From: Salinibius halmophilus
Lineage (GTDB): Bacteria; Pseudomonadota; Gammaproteobacteria; Pseudomonadales; Natronospirillaceae
NCBI RefSeq assembly: GCF_003577475.1
Contig: NZ_QPEP01000010.1
Span: 120,114 to 184,113, forward strand
Direction: 5' to 3'
DNA length: 64,000 nucleotides
Of the stretch, positions 17,632 to 28,775 are shown piece by piece. Position 1 is the stretch's first letter, and each line of letters opens with the position of its first letter. The position numbers and the translations under genes are program-made. The notes under the pieces are model-generated. The model searched no databases. It had not been told where the DNA came from and saw only the letters and a list, made by a program, of their open reading frames with translations.

Positions 17632-19749
17632 ATGTTTGCAGGTCAGACCATTTTTGTGGAGCGCAACGGCGAGTTCGCTGAACTCATCATCGATGCCGTT
17701 GATAAATCAGTTAATACACTCTCGAAAGCAGCGCTACAAGAGCTCGACGATGCGCTAAAAACCGTGGCCGCTAGTGATGTAAAAGGCCTACTCATTTATT
17801 CAAAGAAAAAAGACTTTGTGGTGGGGGCAGACATCACCGAGTTCATTCCTATGTTTGCGCGTGGTGAAGAAGCGCTTGTAGCAAACTTGCTGCGCACACA
17901 TGCAATTTTTAATCAGCTTGAAGATATGGCCATTCCATCTGTGGTGGCCATTTCTGGCAATTGTTTGGGTGGTGGTTTTGAGCTAGCGCTGGCTGGTGAC
18001 TTTCGGTTAGCTACAGAGGATGCCCGCATTGGTTTGCCAGAAACCAAGTTAGGGATTTTCCCAGGCTTTGGTGGCACCGTGCGCCTAAGCCGTCTACTCG
18101 GCCCAGACAATGCACTAGAGTGGATTGCCACGGGGAAAGATCAGCGAGCCAAACGGGCACTTAAAGATGGTGCGATTGATGGCATTGTAGAGAAAGACAA
18201 GCTATTGGACGCGGGTCGGGCACTGCTAGCAGACGTGGTCAGCGAGAAGCTGTCTGTTGCAGGGCGTCGGGCGCAAAAAACTGGGCCATTAAAATTAGCG
18301 GAAATGGAACAGTTGATGGCCTTTCAAACGGCTAGAGCGGTGATTGCTCAGCAAGCTGGCAAAAACTATCCAGCGCCACTAGCCGCCTTAAGTGCCGTGC
18401 AAGATCATGCTAACTTGCCACGCGACGCAGCCGTGCGGGTAGAAGCTAAGTACTTTGCCAAGGTTGCACGTGGGCCGGTGGCAAAAGGCCTAATTTCACT
18501 GTTCTTGGCTGATCAGCACTTAAAGAAAGTTGCCAAAGGCTGGAGTCAAGACGTGGCCGATGTTGAACGCATGGCCGTTTTGGGCGCTGGCATAATGGGC
18601 GGTGGCATTGCTGGGCAAGCAGCCAAGTCTGGTATGCTCGCTTTGATGAAAGATGTCGCGCCACAAGGCATTGAGCAAGGCTTAGCCGAGGTCAGTGGGG
18701 TGCTGGGGCGGCGCGTTGCGCGCGGGCGCATGAAGCAAGAGGACATGGTAGCGGCATTAAACCGTTTGTGGCCTACGATGAGCTATGGTGATTTTGATAA
18801 AGTCGATGTCGTGGTGGAAGCCATTGTGGAGAACCCAGACATCAAAGCCAAGGTTTTGGCCGAAACAGAACAACAGGTTCGCCCAGATGCCATTATTGCC
18901 AGCAACACCTCCACCATTCCTATCACTTTATTAGCCCAGTCCCTACAACGGCCAGAAAACTTTGCTGGGCTGCATTTTTTTAATCCCGTCCACCGTATGC
19001 CATTGGTCGAAGTGATTCGTGGTAAACAAACCTCAGATGAAACCGTCGCTAAGCTGGTAAAAGTTGCCTTGCAAATGGGTAAGCAGCCGGTCGTCGTCAA
19101 TGACTGCCCAGGCTTTTTTGTAAACCGGGTGCTGTTTCCTTATTTCTTCGGTTTTCTCTCGTTAATCGAACAAGGCGTGGATTATGCCCGCATCGACAAA
19201 GTGATGAAGACTTTTGGCTGGCCAATGGGACCGGCTGAGTTGTTAGATGTTGTAGGCTTAGACACCGCTGTACATGCCCGTGCGGTGATGGCCAAGGGTT
19301 TCCCAGATCGCATGGCGATAGCTGGCGAAGGGCCGTTGGAGGCTTTGGTTACGGAAGGGCGCTTGGGTCAGAAGTCGGGCAGTGGTTTTTATCAGTTTGT
19401 GCCAGATAAAAAGGGCCGCGCGCAACCACAAGTGGATAATGAGATCGTCGAGCGGTTTGCCAAGGCGGATGTGGCCATGAGCGATGAGCAAATTGTCATG
19501 CGTATGATGATTCCTATGGCCTTTGAAACCATTCGTTGTTTGGATGAAGGCATTGTGCAGTCTGCTTCCGAAGCGGATATGGCATTGATCTATGGCCTAG
19601 GCTTCCCACCATTTAAGGGTGGCTTGCTGCATTGGCTCGATCAGGTTGGCATGGCCACAGTATTGAGTGCGAGCGAAGCGTGGCAAACGCTTAGCCCATT
19701 GTATGCGCCACCCGAGGGTGCAACCGCCAACCGTAAGTTTTTTGCATAG
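17632..19749 (+). CDS. fadB: Fatty acid oxidation complex alpha subunit FadB
   Basis: About 705 residues of the bifunctional enoyl-CoA hydratase / 3-hydroxyacyl-CoA dehydrogenase of aerobic β-oxidation. The N-terminal crotonase domain has the oxyanion segment SGNCLGGGFELALAGD and PETKLGIFPGFGG with the two catalytic glutamates. The dehydrogenase half begins VLGAGIMGGGIAG (NAD binding, near residue 320) and has HFFNPVHRMPLVEVI with the catalytic His. The start at 17632 (MFAGQTIFVERN) follows AGAGG and fits the family; the frame's extra nine residues are dropped. It is followed 12 nt later by fadA, giving the usual fadBA operon. Confidence 0.96.
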   Translation: MFAGQTIFVERNGEFAELIIDAVDKSVNTLSKAALQELDDALKTVAASDVKGLLIYSKKKDFVVGADITEFIPMFARGEEALVANLLRTHAIFNQLEDMAIPSVVAISGNCLGGGFELALAGDFRLATEDARIGLPETKLGIFPGFGGTVRLSRLLGPDNALEWIATGKDQRAKRALKDGAIDGIVEKDKLLDAGRALLADVVSEKLSVAGRRAQKTGPLKLAEMEQLMAFQTARAVIAQQAGKNYPAPLAALSAVQDHANLPRDAAVRVEAKYFAKVARGPVAKGLISLFLADQHLKKVAKGWSQDVADVERMAVLGAGIMGGGIAGQAAKSGMLALMKDVAPQGIEQGLAEVSGVLGRRVARGRMKQEDMVAALNRLWPTMSYGDFDKVDVVVEAIVENPDIKAKVLAETEQQVRPDAIIASNTSTIPITLLAQSLQRPENFAGLHFFNPVHRMPLVEVIRGKQTSDETVAKLVKVALQMGKQPVVVNDCPGFFVNRVLFPYFFGFLSLIEQGVDYARIDKVMKTFGWPMGPAELLDVVGLDTAVHARAVMAKGFPDRMAIAGEGPLEALVTEGRLGQKSGSGFYQFVPDKKGRAQPQVDNEIVERFAKADVAMSDEQIVMRMMIPMAFETIRCLDEGIVQSASEADMALIYGLGFPPFKGGLLHWLDQVGMATVLSASEAWQTLSPLYAPPEGATANRKFFA

Positions 19750-20937
<1,188 letters not shown>

Positions 20938-20955
20938 TCTAGCCATGCCGCTGGG

Positions 20956-21738
20956 TTAACTGCCCGGCGGCTTGCCTTGTTGCATCCTAGCGTCTTCCTC
21001 CATCAGGGCTTCAACAATGATTTGGTCGGCCTCTTTTTTCATTTCTTCTTCGCGATGCGACTGGTAAACACCGCTGACTTGTTTGGCAATTTCCTTGATC
21101 TTGTCGCTCTTGCCTTCGAATTCTAGTTCGGAAGCTATGAGCACCTCTTTGGCGTGTTTATAGTAAGCCGCGGCCTTGAGACGATCGCCCATGGCTTCGT
21201 GGTTGTCACCAATGCGCAAAAAAGACTGTACTTCGCAGCGCAACATCAAGGTACGCAAGAACGTCTTATACTCGTTTGCTTGTGCCCCAGTAATGCCGCC
21301 TTGTTCAGCCAGCTTGCTAATCATGCGTAGTGTGCGCCCAACATGTTTGCGAAGTTTTGCGGTTTCCCGCTCACTTTCTGGGGCGTGCAGCGGCTCGGTT
21401 TCAAGGATATCTTCATCATTGGCAATTTCTTCACGAAGTTGCTCTAGGCGTTGTTGCCAATAAGTAAGGTTTTCCGATTCTGCTTCGGCGTCGAGGTTCA
21501 GCCAAAGGTTCACAACATACTGCATTTCTTCAACAATGGCCGAGGCAATCGCTTGGCGGCCGCAGTACTCACGAATGATGCCAAAGGTCTCGATCATTTC
21601 TTGTAAACGCAAATGATAGGCGCGCACAGTTGACAGCTTGGCGTTCTGCTGCTCTTCTTCTTGCGTAGCAACTTTGGCGATGACGATGCCGCCAACAACC
21701 AAAACAAGCAAAACAAACGTAAACAGCACAATAAGCAT
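20956..21738 (-). CDS. Membrane-anchored coiled-coil hypothetical protein, 260 aa
   Basis: I do not recognise this protein. One N-terminal transmembrane helix (MLIVLFTFVLLVLVVGGIVI) is followed by a soluble region of mostly charged helices with coiled-coil character (about residues 85-135). Near residue 190 a TPR-like segment occurs (IGDNHEAMGDRLKAAAYYKH), and the C-terminus is strongly acidic-basic mixed (HREEEMKKEADQ). The product would be anchored in the inner membrane with its body in the cytoplasm. It sits between fadA and topA, transcribed against both, in a position where pseudomonads also carry a small unknown gene as I remember it. Confidence 0.65.
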   Translation of the reverse strand: MLIVLFTFVLLVLVVGGIVIAKVATQEEEQQNAKLSTVRAYHLRLQEMIETFGIIREYCGRQAIASAIVEEMQYVVNLWLNLDAEAESENLTYWQQRLEQLREEIANDEDILETEPLHAPESERETAKLRKHVGRTLRMISKLAEQGGITGAQANEYKTFLRTLMLRCEVQSFLRIGDNHEAMGDRLKAAAYYKHAKEVLIASELEFEGKSDKIKEIAKQVSGVYQSHREEEMKKEADQIIVEALMEEDARMQQGKPPGS

Positions 21739-21809
21739 ACAACTCCTTGCAAAAACCTTGTGAGACTCACATTAAGGGTACTAAATTTTAAAAAAAGCGG
21801 TAGATAAAC

Positions 21810-21839
21810 TTGACCTCGGTTGAGTTTCCCTTGTATACC
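21810..21839 (+). promoter_or_regulatory. Predicted sigma-70 promoter of topA
   Basis: TTGACC at 21810-21815 and TATACC at 21834-21839 with an 18-nt spacer, 57 nt before the topA ATG. Supercoiling response of topA promoters is known elsewhere but nothing specific can be read here. Confidence 0.5.
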
Positions 21840-21895
21840 TCGCGCTTTAGTAAGGCAATTTAAACATTTGACGTTAGCCATAGGACATTTTCGGC

Positions 21896-24529
21896 ATGGG
21901 CAAAGCTCTGGTAATTGTGGAATCACCGGCAAAAGCCAAAACAATTAATAAGTATCTTGGCAACCAATACATTGTGAAATCTAGTGTTGGTCATATCCGT
22001 GATCTCCCTACCGGTGCCTCGGGCAGTAAAATAGACCCAAAAGAGCGCGCCCGATTAGCGGCAGAAGCGCGCAAGTTACCACCAGAGGAGCGTGAGCGCC
22101 GCAAGCGTGAGCGCAAGCATGTGCAATTAATTGAGCGCATGGGGGTGAACCCAGAAAAAAACTGGGAGGCGCATTACGAGCTCTTGCCGGGCAAAGAGAA
22201 AGTGGTAGAAGAGCTTCGTCGAGCCGCTAAAACAGCTGACGTTGTTTATCTCGCAACCGATTTGGACCGCGAAGGGGAAGCCATTGCTTGGCACTTACAA
22301 CAAGCCATAGGTGGTGATGCTCAAAAATATCGTCGTGTTGTGTTTAACGAAATCACCAAATCAGCCATTCAAGAAGCGTTCTCTAAGCCAAGTGACGTTG
22401 ATCTTGACCATGTGCACGCTCAGCAAGCACGCCGCTTCCTGGATCGTGTGGTTGGCTTTATGGTGTCGCCGCTATTGTGGGAAAAAGTAGCACGTGGTTT
22501 GTCGGCAGGGCGCGTGCAGTCGGTTGCGGTGCGCTTAATTGTTGAGCGTGAGCGTGAGATCCGAGCTTTTAACCCTGAAGAATTCTGGATGCTTAATGCA
22601 GACATGGTTGGTAAAAACGGCCAAGCCGAGTTTGAAGTGGTTAAGTATCAAGGCAAAAGCTATCGCCCAACCAGTAAAGCCGAGAGCGATAAACTAGTCG
22701 CTCTCTTTTCTGGCGCCGAGCCAGTGGTGAGTAAGCGCGAAGATAAGCCGACTAAGTCAAAGCCAGCGGCACCCTTTATCACCTCAACCATGCAGCAAGC
22801 GGCGAGCACCCGCCTTGGTTTTTCGGTGAAGAAAACCATGACGTTGGCGCAACGCCTATATGAAGCGGGTCATATTACCTATATGCGTACCGACAGTACC
22901 AACCTGTCAAAAGACGCATTAGAGCAAGTACGCAGCCATATTGGTCAAGAGTATGGTGACAAGTACCTGCCCGAACAACCGAATTTTTATGGCAGCAAGA
23001 AGAACGCACAAGAAGCGCACGAGGCGATTCGCCCAACAGATGTTGCTACTGCACCTGGCAGTATTGATGCCGAGCCAGATGCGAAGCGTTTGTACGAGCT
23101 AATTTGGCGCCGATTTGTTGCCTGCCAAATGACCCAAGCCGAATACCTATCAACGACGATTGAAGTGACCTCAGGTGACTTTATTTCGCGGGTAAAAGGC
23201 CGTATTCAAACATTTGATGGTTTCACTCGCGTGATGCCAACGAAGACTGACGAGCCAGAGTTGCCAAACATTCAGCAAGGCGAAACGCTTTCGCTGGCTG
23301 ATGTTAAACCTAGTCAGCACTTTACCAAGCCGCCAGCGCGTTTCAGTGAAGCGGCACTGGTCAAAGAGTTAGAAAAGCGTGGCATTGGTCGTCCATCGAC
23401 CTATGCTGCCATTATTTCAACCATTCAAGACCGTGGTTACGTGCGTTTAGAAAACCGTCGCTTCTACGCTGAGAAAATGGGTGACATCGTGACCGACCGC
23501 TTAGTCGAGAGTTTTAGTGACTTGCTTGACTACAGCTTTACTGCCGAGATGGAAAACGAGCTAGATCATATCGCCAAAGGCCAGAAAAACTGGCAAGCGG
23601 TATTAGATGAGTTTTATGGCGAGTTTAAAGCGGCGCTGGAAACGGCAGGGTCCGACACTGGCATGCGCGCCAATGAACCAACGCCAACGGATATCGACTG
23701 CCCAACCTGTGGTCGCAAAATGATGATTCGTACCGGCTCTACAGGCGTGTTCTTAGGCTGTTCTGGTTATAGCTTGCCGCCAAAAGAACGCTGTACGCAA
23801 ACCATGAATCTAGCGTCGGATGAAGACATTGTGAATGCCGATCTAGATGACGATGATGCCGAGACACATGCGCTGCGTCAGCGTCGCCGTTGCCCTAAAT
23901 GCAGCACCGCGATGGATTCATATCTGGTAGACGATAAGCGCAAACTACATGTGTGTGGCAATAACCCAGATTGTGATGGTTACGAGATTGAACATGGCAC
24001 CTTCCAACTTAAGGGGTACGACGGCCCAACGCTTGAATGTGATAAGTGTGGCTCGGATATGCAGCTCAAGTCTGGGCGCTTTGGTAAGTACTTTGGTTGC
24101 ACCAACGATGAGTGTAAAAACACTCGTAAAGTGCTGAAGAATGGCCAGCCAGCACCGCCGAAAATGGACCCAGTGCCGATGCCAGAGCTCAAGTGCCTAA
24201 AGGTAGAAGATACCTATATCTTACGTGATGGCGCATCTGGTTTATTCTTGGCAGCGAGTCAGTTCCCGAAAAATCGTGAAACTAGACCGCCAAAAGTGGT
24301 TGAGTTGGTACCACACAAAGAAGAAATTGATCCTAAGTATCACTACATTATTGAAGGCCCACGCTTTGATGATGAGGGCAATCCAACAGTGATTCGCTTC
24401 TCGCGCAAAATGCAGCAGCAATACCTGATGACTGAAAATGAAGATGGTAAAGCGACGGGTTGGCAAGCCTATTACGAAGACGGTAAGTGGGCGGTGAAAG
24501 AAAAGAAAAAACGCTCTGCGAAAAAGTGA
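21896..24529 (+). CDS. topA: DNA topoisomerase I (TopA)
   Basis: An 877-residue type IA topoisomerase that relaxes negative supercoils. The TOPRIM domain begins at the N-terminus ([20 protein letters not shown]) and contains [15 protein letters not shown]. The active-site tyrosine is in the segment [12 protein letters not shown] near residue 325. The C-terminal third has three or four tetracysteine zinc ribbons, for example CPTCGRK...C, CPKCSTA...CGNNPDC and CDKCGSD...CTNDEC, and a basic tail ([10 protein letters not shown]). Length is normal for gammaproteobacterial TopA. Its stop overlaps the GTG start of the DUF72 gene (GTGA). Confidence 0.97.
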   Translation: MGKALVIVESPAKAKTINKYLGNQYIVKSSVGHIRDLPTGASGSKIDPKERARLAAEARKLPPEERERRKRERKHVQLIERMGVNPEKNWEAHYELLPGKEKVVEELRRAAKTADVVYLATDLDREGEAIAWHLQQAIGGDAQKYRRVVFNEITKSAIQEAFSKPSDVDLDHVHAQQARRFLDRVVGFMVSPLLWEKVARGLSAGRVQSVAVRLIVEREREIRAFNPEEFWMLNADMVGKNGQAEFEVVKYQGKSYRPTSKAESDKLVALFSGAEPVVSKREDKPTKSKPAAPFITSTMQQAASTRLGFSVKKTMTLAQRLYEAGHITYMRTDSTNLSKDALEQVRSHIGQEYGDKYLPEQPNFYGSKKNAQEAHEAIRPTDVATAPGSIDAEPDAKRLYELIWRRFVACQMTQAEYLSTTIEVTSGDFISRVKGRIQTFDGFTRVMPTKTDEPELPNIQQGETLSLADVKPSQHFTKPPARFSEAALVKELEKRGIGRPSTYAAIISTIQDRGYVRLENRRFYAEKMGDIVTDRLVESFSDLLDYSFTAEMENELDHIAKGQKNWQAVLDEFYGEFKAALETAGSDTGMRANEPTPTDIDCPTCGRKMMIRTGSTGVFLGCSGYSLPPKERCTQTMNLASDEDIVNADLDDDDAETHALRQRRRCPKCSTAMDSYLVDDKRKLHVCGNNPDCDGYEIEHGTFQLKGYDGPTLECDKCGSDMQLKSGRFGKYFGCTNDECKNTRKVLKNGQPAPPKMDPVPMPELKCLKVEDTYILRDGASGLFLAASQFPKNRETRPPKVVELVPHKEEIDPKYHYIIEGPRFDDEGNPTVIRFSRKMQQQYLMTENEDGKATGWQAYYEDGKWAVKEKKKRSAKK

Positions 24530-25380
24530 TCAGTGACCAACTACCGTTCTATATTGGCCTACCGGCTTGGCAGCATAACGCCTGGCCGGTTTGGCTAAAC
24601 GACAAACAGCCGCTAACGGCTTATAGTCGTTACTTTAACTGCATAGAAGGCAATACCACTTACTGGCAGTTACCCTCAATTGAGCGTGTGAAACGCTGGT
24701 ATCAACAAACGCCAGCGCACTTTCGCTTCGCTATGAAAGCGCCCAAGGAGTTGTCGCATAATCGCCTAGATGATGCGCAAACACTAGCGGCATTTTTGGC
24801 TGTATTGGATGCGCTTGCAGACAAAGCCGGTACTAGCTTTATGCAGCTGCCGGCAAGCTTTGGGCCAAAACAGTTGCCCCAGTTGCTTCAATTTATTGAC
24901 CACTGGCCAGCCGAAAAGCCGTTGGCGATTGAAGTTCGCCATCCCAGTTGGCATGACCGCAGTGACGCCGAGCGACGGTTAAATAACCTTCTAAAAGAAA
25001 ACAATATCGAGCGTGTCGGGTTCGATACCCGCTCGTTATTTAAGCGTGAAGCGCAGTGGTCGCAGCTGGCGCCTGAGCGCAGCGAGGGTCTTGCAGATGC
25101 CCTGCAACGTAAGCCACGCGTGCCTACCAAGTTGGCTGGCTTTACCCACACACCAATGTTGCGAGCCCTGGCTTGTTATCACGAGTCAGATCGCCAGCAA
25201 GATTTTGGTCGCTGGACCAACCAGCTACAAACTTGGTGCCAGCAAGGTAAACAGCCCTATTTGTTTTTTCACACTCCCGACCTACAAGATGCCCCACAAC
25301 TATGTGAGGCGTTTCTTGCCGAGGCATCAACGGAGCTTAACTGGCCTGCGGTACCTAGCCAGCCAAGCCTAGGCTGGTAA
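24526..25380 (+). CDS. DUF72 family protein
   Basis: A DUF72 (YecE-like) protein of about 284 residues, a TIM-barrel-like family of unknown function. Typical segments are [43 protein letters not shown] and [10 protein letters not shown]. The annotated frame extends to 24487, but the GTG at 24526 overlaps the topA stop and gives a normal-length product, so it is preferred. It is probably expressed from the topA promoter. It ends in a 26-bp convergent overlap with the sulA-like gene. Confidence 0.85.
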   Translation: MISDQLPFYIGLPAWQHNAWPVWLNDKQPLTAYSRYFNCIEGNTTYWQLPSIERVKRWYQQTPAHFRFAMKAPKELSHNRLDDAQTLAAFLAVLDALADKAGTSFMQLPASFGPKQLPQLLQFIDHWPAEKPLAIEVRHPSWHDRSDAERRLNNLLKENNIERVGFDTRSLFKREAQWSQLAPERSEGLADALQRKPRVPTKLAGFTHTPMLRALACYHESDRQQDFGRWTNQLQTWCQQGKQPYLFFHTPDLQDAPQLCEAFLAEASTELNWPAVPSQPSLGW

Positions 25381-25717
25381 GGTCAAGCTCTAGTTGTACC
25401 GGTTCTATTTCAATATAGTGGTGCTCACGTTCAAGCAGTAGTTCGCAATCACACTGCAATAACAGTTCGTCTAGGGCGGAGCGGTCGATAGACTTGAGCC
25501 ACTTTTCTTGCGTTACAATCACTGTATGCTCGCGTGACTCAATCAGTGCAATAAGATGAGCCGGCGATTCTAGGCGACAGCGCAGTACTTGCTTGCTATC
25601 GAAGCCTGCGTCACGGCACCCTTGCTCGGTTGGGTACCAATCGACGCCAGCGAACGTGATCCAGCGTGAATGATCGCTAAGCGTTGGGATGCTAACCATG
25701 ATGTCGTTGCGTGTCAT
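25355..25717 (-). CDS. sulA: SulA-like SOS cell division inhibitor
   Basis: A 120-residue protein that aligns by eye with SulA: HSRW near residue 16 corresponds to QSRW of Escherichia coli, then DAGFDSKQVLRCRLESP to the SGLPLTKVMQISQLSP segment, then ALIESREHTVIVTQ to the segment ending GNYSVVIGW. SulA blocks FtsZ polymerisation during DNA damage. The ATG at 25717 is preferred; the frame runs on to 25783 through the promoter region. A LexA-like box lies upstream, and the topA-DUF72 neighbourhood is where pseudomonads carry sulA. No lexA gene is adjacent here. Sequence similarity is modest, so this is a family assignment, not proof of function. Confidence 0.75.
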   Translation of the reverse strand: MTRNDIMVSIPTLSDHSRWITFAGVDWYPTEQGCRDAGFDSKQVLRCRLESPAHLIALIESREHTVIVTQEKWLKSIDRSALDELLLQCDCELLLEREHHYIEIEPVQLELDLTSLGLAG

Positions 25718-25747
25718 AAAGTTCCCATACAGTTGTTTATACAGTAT

Positions 25748-25763
25748 GTGTATAGGTATACAG
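25748..25763 (-). promoter_or_regulatory. LexA-box-like operator of sulA-like gene
   Basis: On the minus strand the sequence reads CTGTATACCTATACAC, one base off the CTGT-N8-ACAG LexA consensus. It lies about 30 nt upstream of the sulA-like ATG, next to a TATAAA -10 candidate and a second CTGTATA half site. Confidence 0.55.
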
Positions 25764-25884
25764 CCAAAAGTTTTGTTTGGCAAGTGAACAACGAAAAAAA
25801 ACCTTGTTTATTAAATGTAGAAATATCGACTTGTCACATTTCTTTCAGAACGCATTTGATTCAGAATCAAAAATAAAGTCATGG

Positions 25885-26409
25885 ATGTTTTGCGCAATGG
25901 GCGTCATCAGCAATTTAGACATACAAGTTAAATTAAAAGGCAGGGCGAGGTTGCCTGCTTTGCACGTGGCTGGGCGCGCAACCAACTCACCCGAACTAGA
26001 ATATGGCGTGTTGTATCGCTTTTGGGAGCAACAGTTAACTCGAGGCTTGCTAGACGAGCTTGTCACATATTTGCCTGACCGGTTAATCGAAGACACCACC
26101 ATTGCTGTGTACGGGCTAAAGCCTGGTGCTTTATACCGTTATCTTATTGGTGCAATGATCGCTAGTCAGCAGACAGTGCCTAGCCGTTTTGATCATGTCA
26201 GCATTCCTGGTGGCCACTACTGGCACTTCATCGTTCGTGCACCGTACTGGATCGAGACAGAAGAGCTGTGGCAAACAGTAAAACAACGATGCAGCTGCCA
26301 AGCAGTGGATAGCGCAACTTACGGCATCGAGCTCTACACCAATCAATACATTCAATCGCAAGAAATTCGTCAAATTGAATTTCTTATGCCGGCGGAAGTG
26401 GTAGGCTAA
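25885..26409 (+). CDS. GyrI/AraC-effector-binding-like protein
   Basis: A protein of about 174 residues whose second half resembles the GyrI-like small-molecule-binding domain: HVSIPGGHYWHFIVRAPYW, then YGIELYTNQYIQSQ and IRQIEFLMPAEV, the usual ending. No DNA-binding domain is present, so it is probably a stand-alone ligand-binding member. The start is uncertain: the frame opens with a TTG at 25777, but ATGs at 25885 and 25897 are more likely. No convincing Shine-Dalgarno decides between them. It is divergent from the sulA-like gene and precedes eda by about 30 nt. Confidence 0.6.
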   Translation: MFCAMGVISNLDIQVKLKGRARLPALHVAGRATNSPELEYGVLYRFWEQQLTRGLLDELVTYLPDRLIEDTTIAVYGLKPGALYRYLIGAMIASQQTVPSRFDHVSIPGGHYWHFIVRAPYWIETEELWQTVKQRCSCQAVDSATYGIELYTNQYIQSQEIRQIEFLMPAEVVG

Positions 26410-26439
26410 ACGCTGATTTATCGTTAAGTTTTGGTGTTT

Positions 26440-27060
26440 ATGTCGAGCGTTTCAGAACAACAAATTCAGGCTTATGGCCGCATTATTCCACTCGTTTCAA
26501 TTGATCAACCAAGTTGTATTAGCGCACTAGTCGAGGCTTTTTTGAGCGCCGGTATGCAATCTGTTGAAGTCACATTACGCACGCCTAGTGCCTTGGCTGC
26601 CATTGCCGAGTTTGCTAAGTACCCCGAGCTAAAAGTGATTGCCGGTACGGTCATTACTCCAGTGCAAGTGAATGAGGCGCTAAGCGCTGGTGCTGACTTA
26701 TTGGTTAGCCCAGGTGCCACCGATGCGCTACTTGATGCCAAAGCACCGCTTGTGCCGGGTGTCTCAACCCCGTCAGAAGTCATGCAGGCACTTGCGCATG
26801 GGTATCATGTGCTGAAGGCATTTCCAGCTGGTGCAATGGGTGGTGCGCAGTGGCTTAATGCCATAGCGGGCCCACTGCCGCAGGCCAAGTTTATGGCCAC
26901 TGGTGGTATTAACCTTGATAATCTTGCGCAAATTAGTCGCTGTAAGAATGTGGTGGCGATTGGTGGCAGCTGGCTAGCGAGTCCACAGCTGATCGCCGAG
27001 CGAGCCTGGCAAAAGATTACTGATAACTGTAGGCAAGCGAGGGAAATAGTATGCAGCTAG
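26440..27060 (+). CDS. eda: 2-dehydro-3-deoxy-phosphogluconate aldolase (Eda family)
   Basis: About 206 residues of the KDPG/KDPGal aldolase family, which splits a 2-keto-3-deoxy-6-phosphosugar to pyruvate and glyceraldehyde 3-phosphate. The catalytic glutamate is in SVEVTLRT and the Schiff-base lysine in HVLKAFPAG, where the family usually has KFFPA. Phosphate-binding ATGGIN is present near residue 155. It ends with a 10-nt overlap into the GH20 gene, and no edd is nearby, so a role in an amino-sugar or other sugar route is possible instead of the classical Entner-Doudoroff pathway. ATG 26440 is preferred to GTG 26431. Confidence 0.85.
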   Translation: MSSVSEQQIQAYGRIIPLVSIDQPSCISALVEAFLSAGMQSVEVTLRTPSALAAIAEFAKYPELKVIAGTVITPVQVNEALSAGADLLVSPGATDALLDAKAPLVPGVSTPSEVMQALAHGYHVLKAFPAGAMGGAQWLNAIAGPLPQAKFMATGGINLDNLAQISRCKNVVAIGGSWLASPQLIAERAWQKITDNCRQAREIVCS

Positions 27061-28775
27061 TGCCGCCGGTAAAACGTGTAACTTGGTTAAATGACAGCTG
27101 CCAAGTGGATTTAAGCGAGTATAACACGCTTGCCTTTCATGATCCTTTGCCAAGCGAATCATACCAAGATGACTCATTGCCCCAGCAAGGCTATCGAATT
27201 GAGCTAACTGGCCAGCGGCTCGTAGTCCACTACAAAGATGCGCTAGGGCGCTGGTATGCGGTGCAAACGCTTAAGCAGCTCGCTGAGCAAAAAGCCCTTC
27301 AGGCTGGGGTAATTGAAGACTGGCCAGACATTCCAGTGCGTGGCGTGTTGCTCGATATCAGCCGTGATCGTGTGCCAACCATGAACAAGTTGTATGAACT
27401 GCTGTCGATGTGGGCGTCACTCAAATACAACCAAGTACAGCTATATATGGAAGCGGCGTTTGCCTATCAAGGTGAAGAGGCTGCTTGGCAAGGGCGCTCT
27501 CCTATTACTGCAAGCGAGCTGGATCAAATTCAGCGCTGGTGTGATGAGCTAGGGCTTGAGCTTGTGGCAAACCAAGCCACCTTTGGCCATATGGAAAACT
27601 GGTTAGACAAGCCTGAGTATCAGCATTTGGCTGAAAATATTGGAGGCTGTTATGACGGCGCCGGTAATTTTAGGAATCACTCCTTTTGTTTGAGTGCGGT
27701 CAACCCGCAAGCCAAAGCATTTGTTGAGCGCTTATTCGATGAGCTACTGCCACACGTAAATAGCCCTTGGGTTAACGTTAACTGTGATGAGACCTTTGAT
27801 TTAGGCGTTGGTGATAGTGCACAAGCCTGTGCTGAACGAGGCAAGGGTAGGGTGTACCTTGATTATGTGTTGGCGATCAATGAAATGCTGGCAAAACGTG
27901 GCAAGCGCATGATGCTATGGGGGGATATATTACTAAACTACCCAGAGCTTGTTGGAGAGCTGCCTAAAAACGCCATCGCGCTGAACTGGGGATACGAAGC
28001 TGGTCATGATTGGCAAGGCTCATGTGGCGTTTTACAGAAGGCTGGCATAGAGCACTATGTGGTGGCAGGTACGGCAACATTCGCCTCGGTAACTGGCCGT
28101 TGGTTAAACGCCAGAACGAACATCGATGAGGCCATCGCCGCCGTGCATGAATTTTCAGCCAGTGGCTTTTATGTTTCCGAGTGGGGCGATTTTGGCCATA
28201 CGCAGCCATGGGTTGCAGGCTACCCGGGCTATGTGTATGCCGCGAGTAAAGCTTGGCATCAGGATGCGGATATCAATATCGAGCAGGCGCTTGAGGGCTT
28301 TATGCCAAATGATTGCGTTGCGCCGCTGTTGTTACTAGCCAATAGCTATTTGGCTACCCAAACCGCAGATCAGTTACCTGGCGTTGGGATTTATGGCGCG
28401 CTCTTGTGTAATCAGATGACCAATCGTCATATGAAAAAGGTTAAGCATTGGTCCGTAGATGGGTTTGCGCTTGCTCAGCAGCAATGCCGCAGTGCACTAA
28501 ACGCGCTGCAGAACGCGCAAACTTCCTTGGTACAACAAGAAGTATTGCTAACTGCCAAGCTTGCTGTATTTGCCTGCCAGCTTGGGCAGGAGTTAGCGAA
28601 GCAGGGCGATTATCGGATTGAACGCCTACCAGAGGCAATGAGGCAAGCATTGGCGCAGCACCTTGCACCATTGCTTCCCGAGTTTGAAAAAACTTGGTTA
28701 CAAGAAAGCCGCGCTGGTGGCTTAGACGATAGCCTTGCGCGGCTTGAGTTTTTGCATAACAAGCTAGCTAGTTAG
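27051..28775 (+). CDS. GH20 family beta-N-acetylhexosaminidase
   Basis: A 574-residue glycoside hydrolase of family GH20 type, which releases terminal N-acetylhexosamines by substrate-assisted catalysis. The N-terminal part (residues 1-75) is the α/β domain preceding the barrel, with LGRWYAVQTLKQL. The barrel begins at VRGVLLDISRDRVPTMN. The catalytic Asp-Glu pair is in NVNCDETFDLG near residue 246, and MMLWGDILLNYPEL follows. There is no signal peptide, so the enzyme should be cytoplasmic and act on imported oligosaccharides. It overlaps eda by 10 nt, so both are coupled. The C-terminal 100 residues are helical with no domain I recognise. Confidence 0.85.
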   Translation: MQLVPPVKRVTWLNDSCQVDLSEYNTLAFHDPLPSESYQDDSLPQQGYRIELTGQRLVVHYKDALGRWYAVQTLKQLAEQKALQAGVIEDWPDIPVRGVLLDISRDRVPTMNKLYELLSMWASLKYNQVQLYMEAAFAYQGEEAAWQGRSPITASELDQIQRWCDELGLELVANQATFGHMENWLDKPEYQHLAENIGGCYDGAGNFRNHSFCLSAVNPQAKAFVERLFDELLPHVNSPWVNVNCDETFDLGVGDSAQACAERGKGRVYLDYVLAINEMLAKRGKRMMLWGDILLNYPELVGELPKNAIALNWGYEAGHDWQGSCGVLQKAGIEHYVVAGTATFASVTGRWLNARTNIDEAIAAVHEFSASGFYVSEWGDFGHTQPWVAGYPGYVYAASKAWHQDADINIEQALEGFMPNDCVAPLLLLANSYLATQTADQLPGVGIYGALLCNQMTNRHMKKVKHWSVDGFALAQQQCRSALNALQNAQTSLVQQEVLLTAKLAVFACQLGQELAKQGDYRIERLPEAMRQALAQHLAPLLPEFEKTWLQESRAGGLDDSLARLEFLHNKLAS

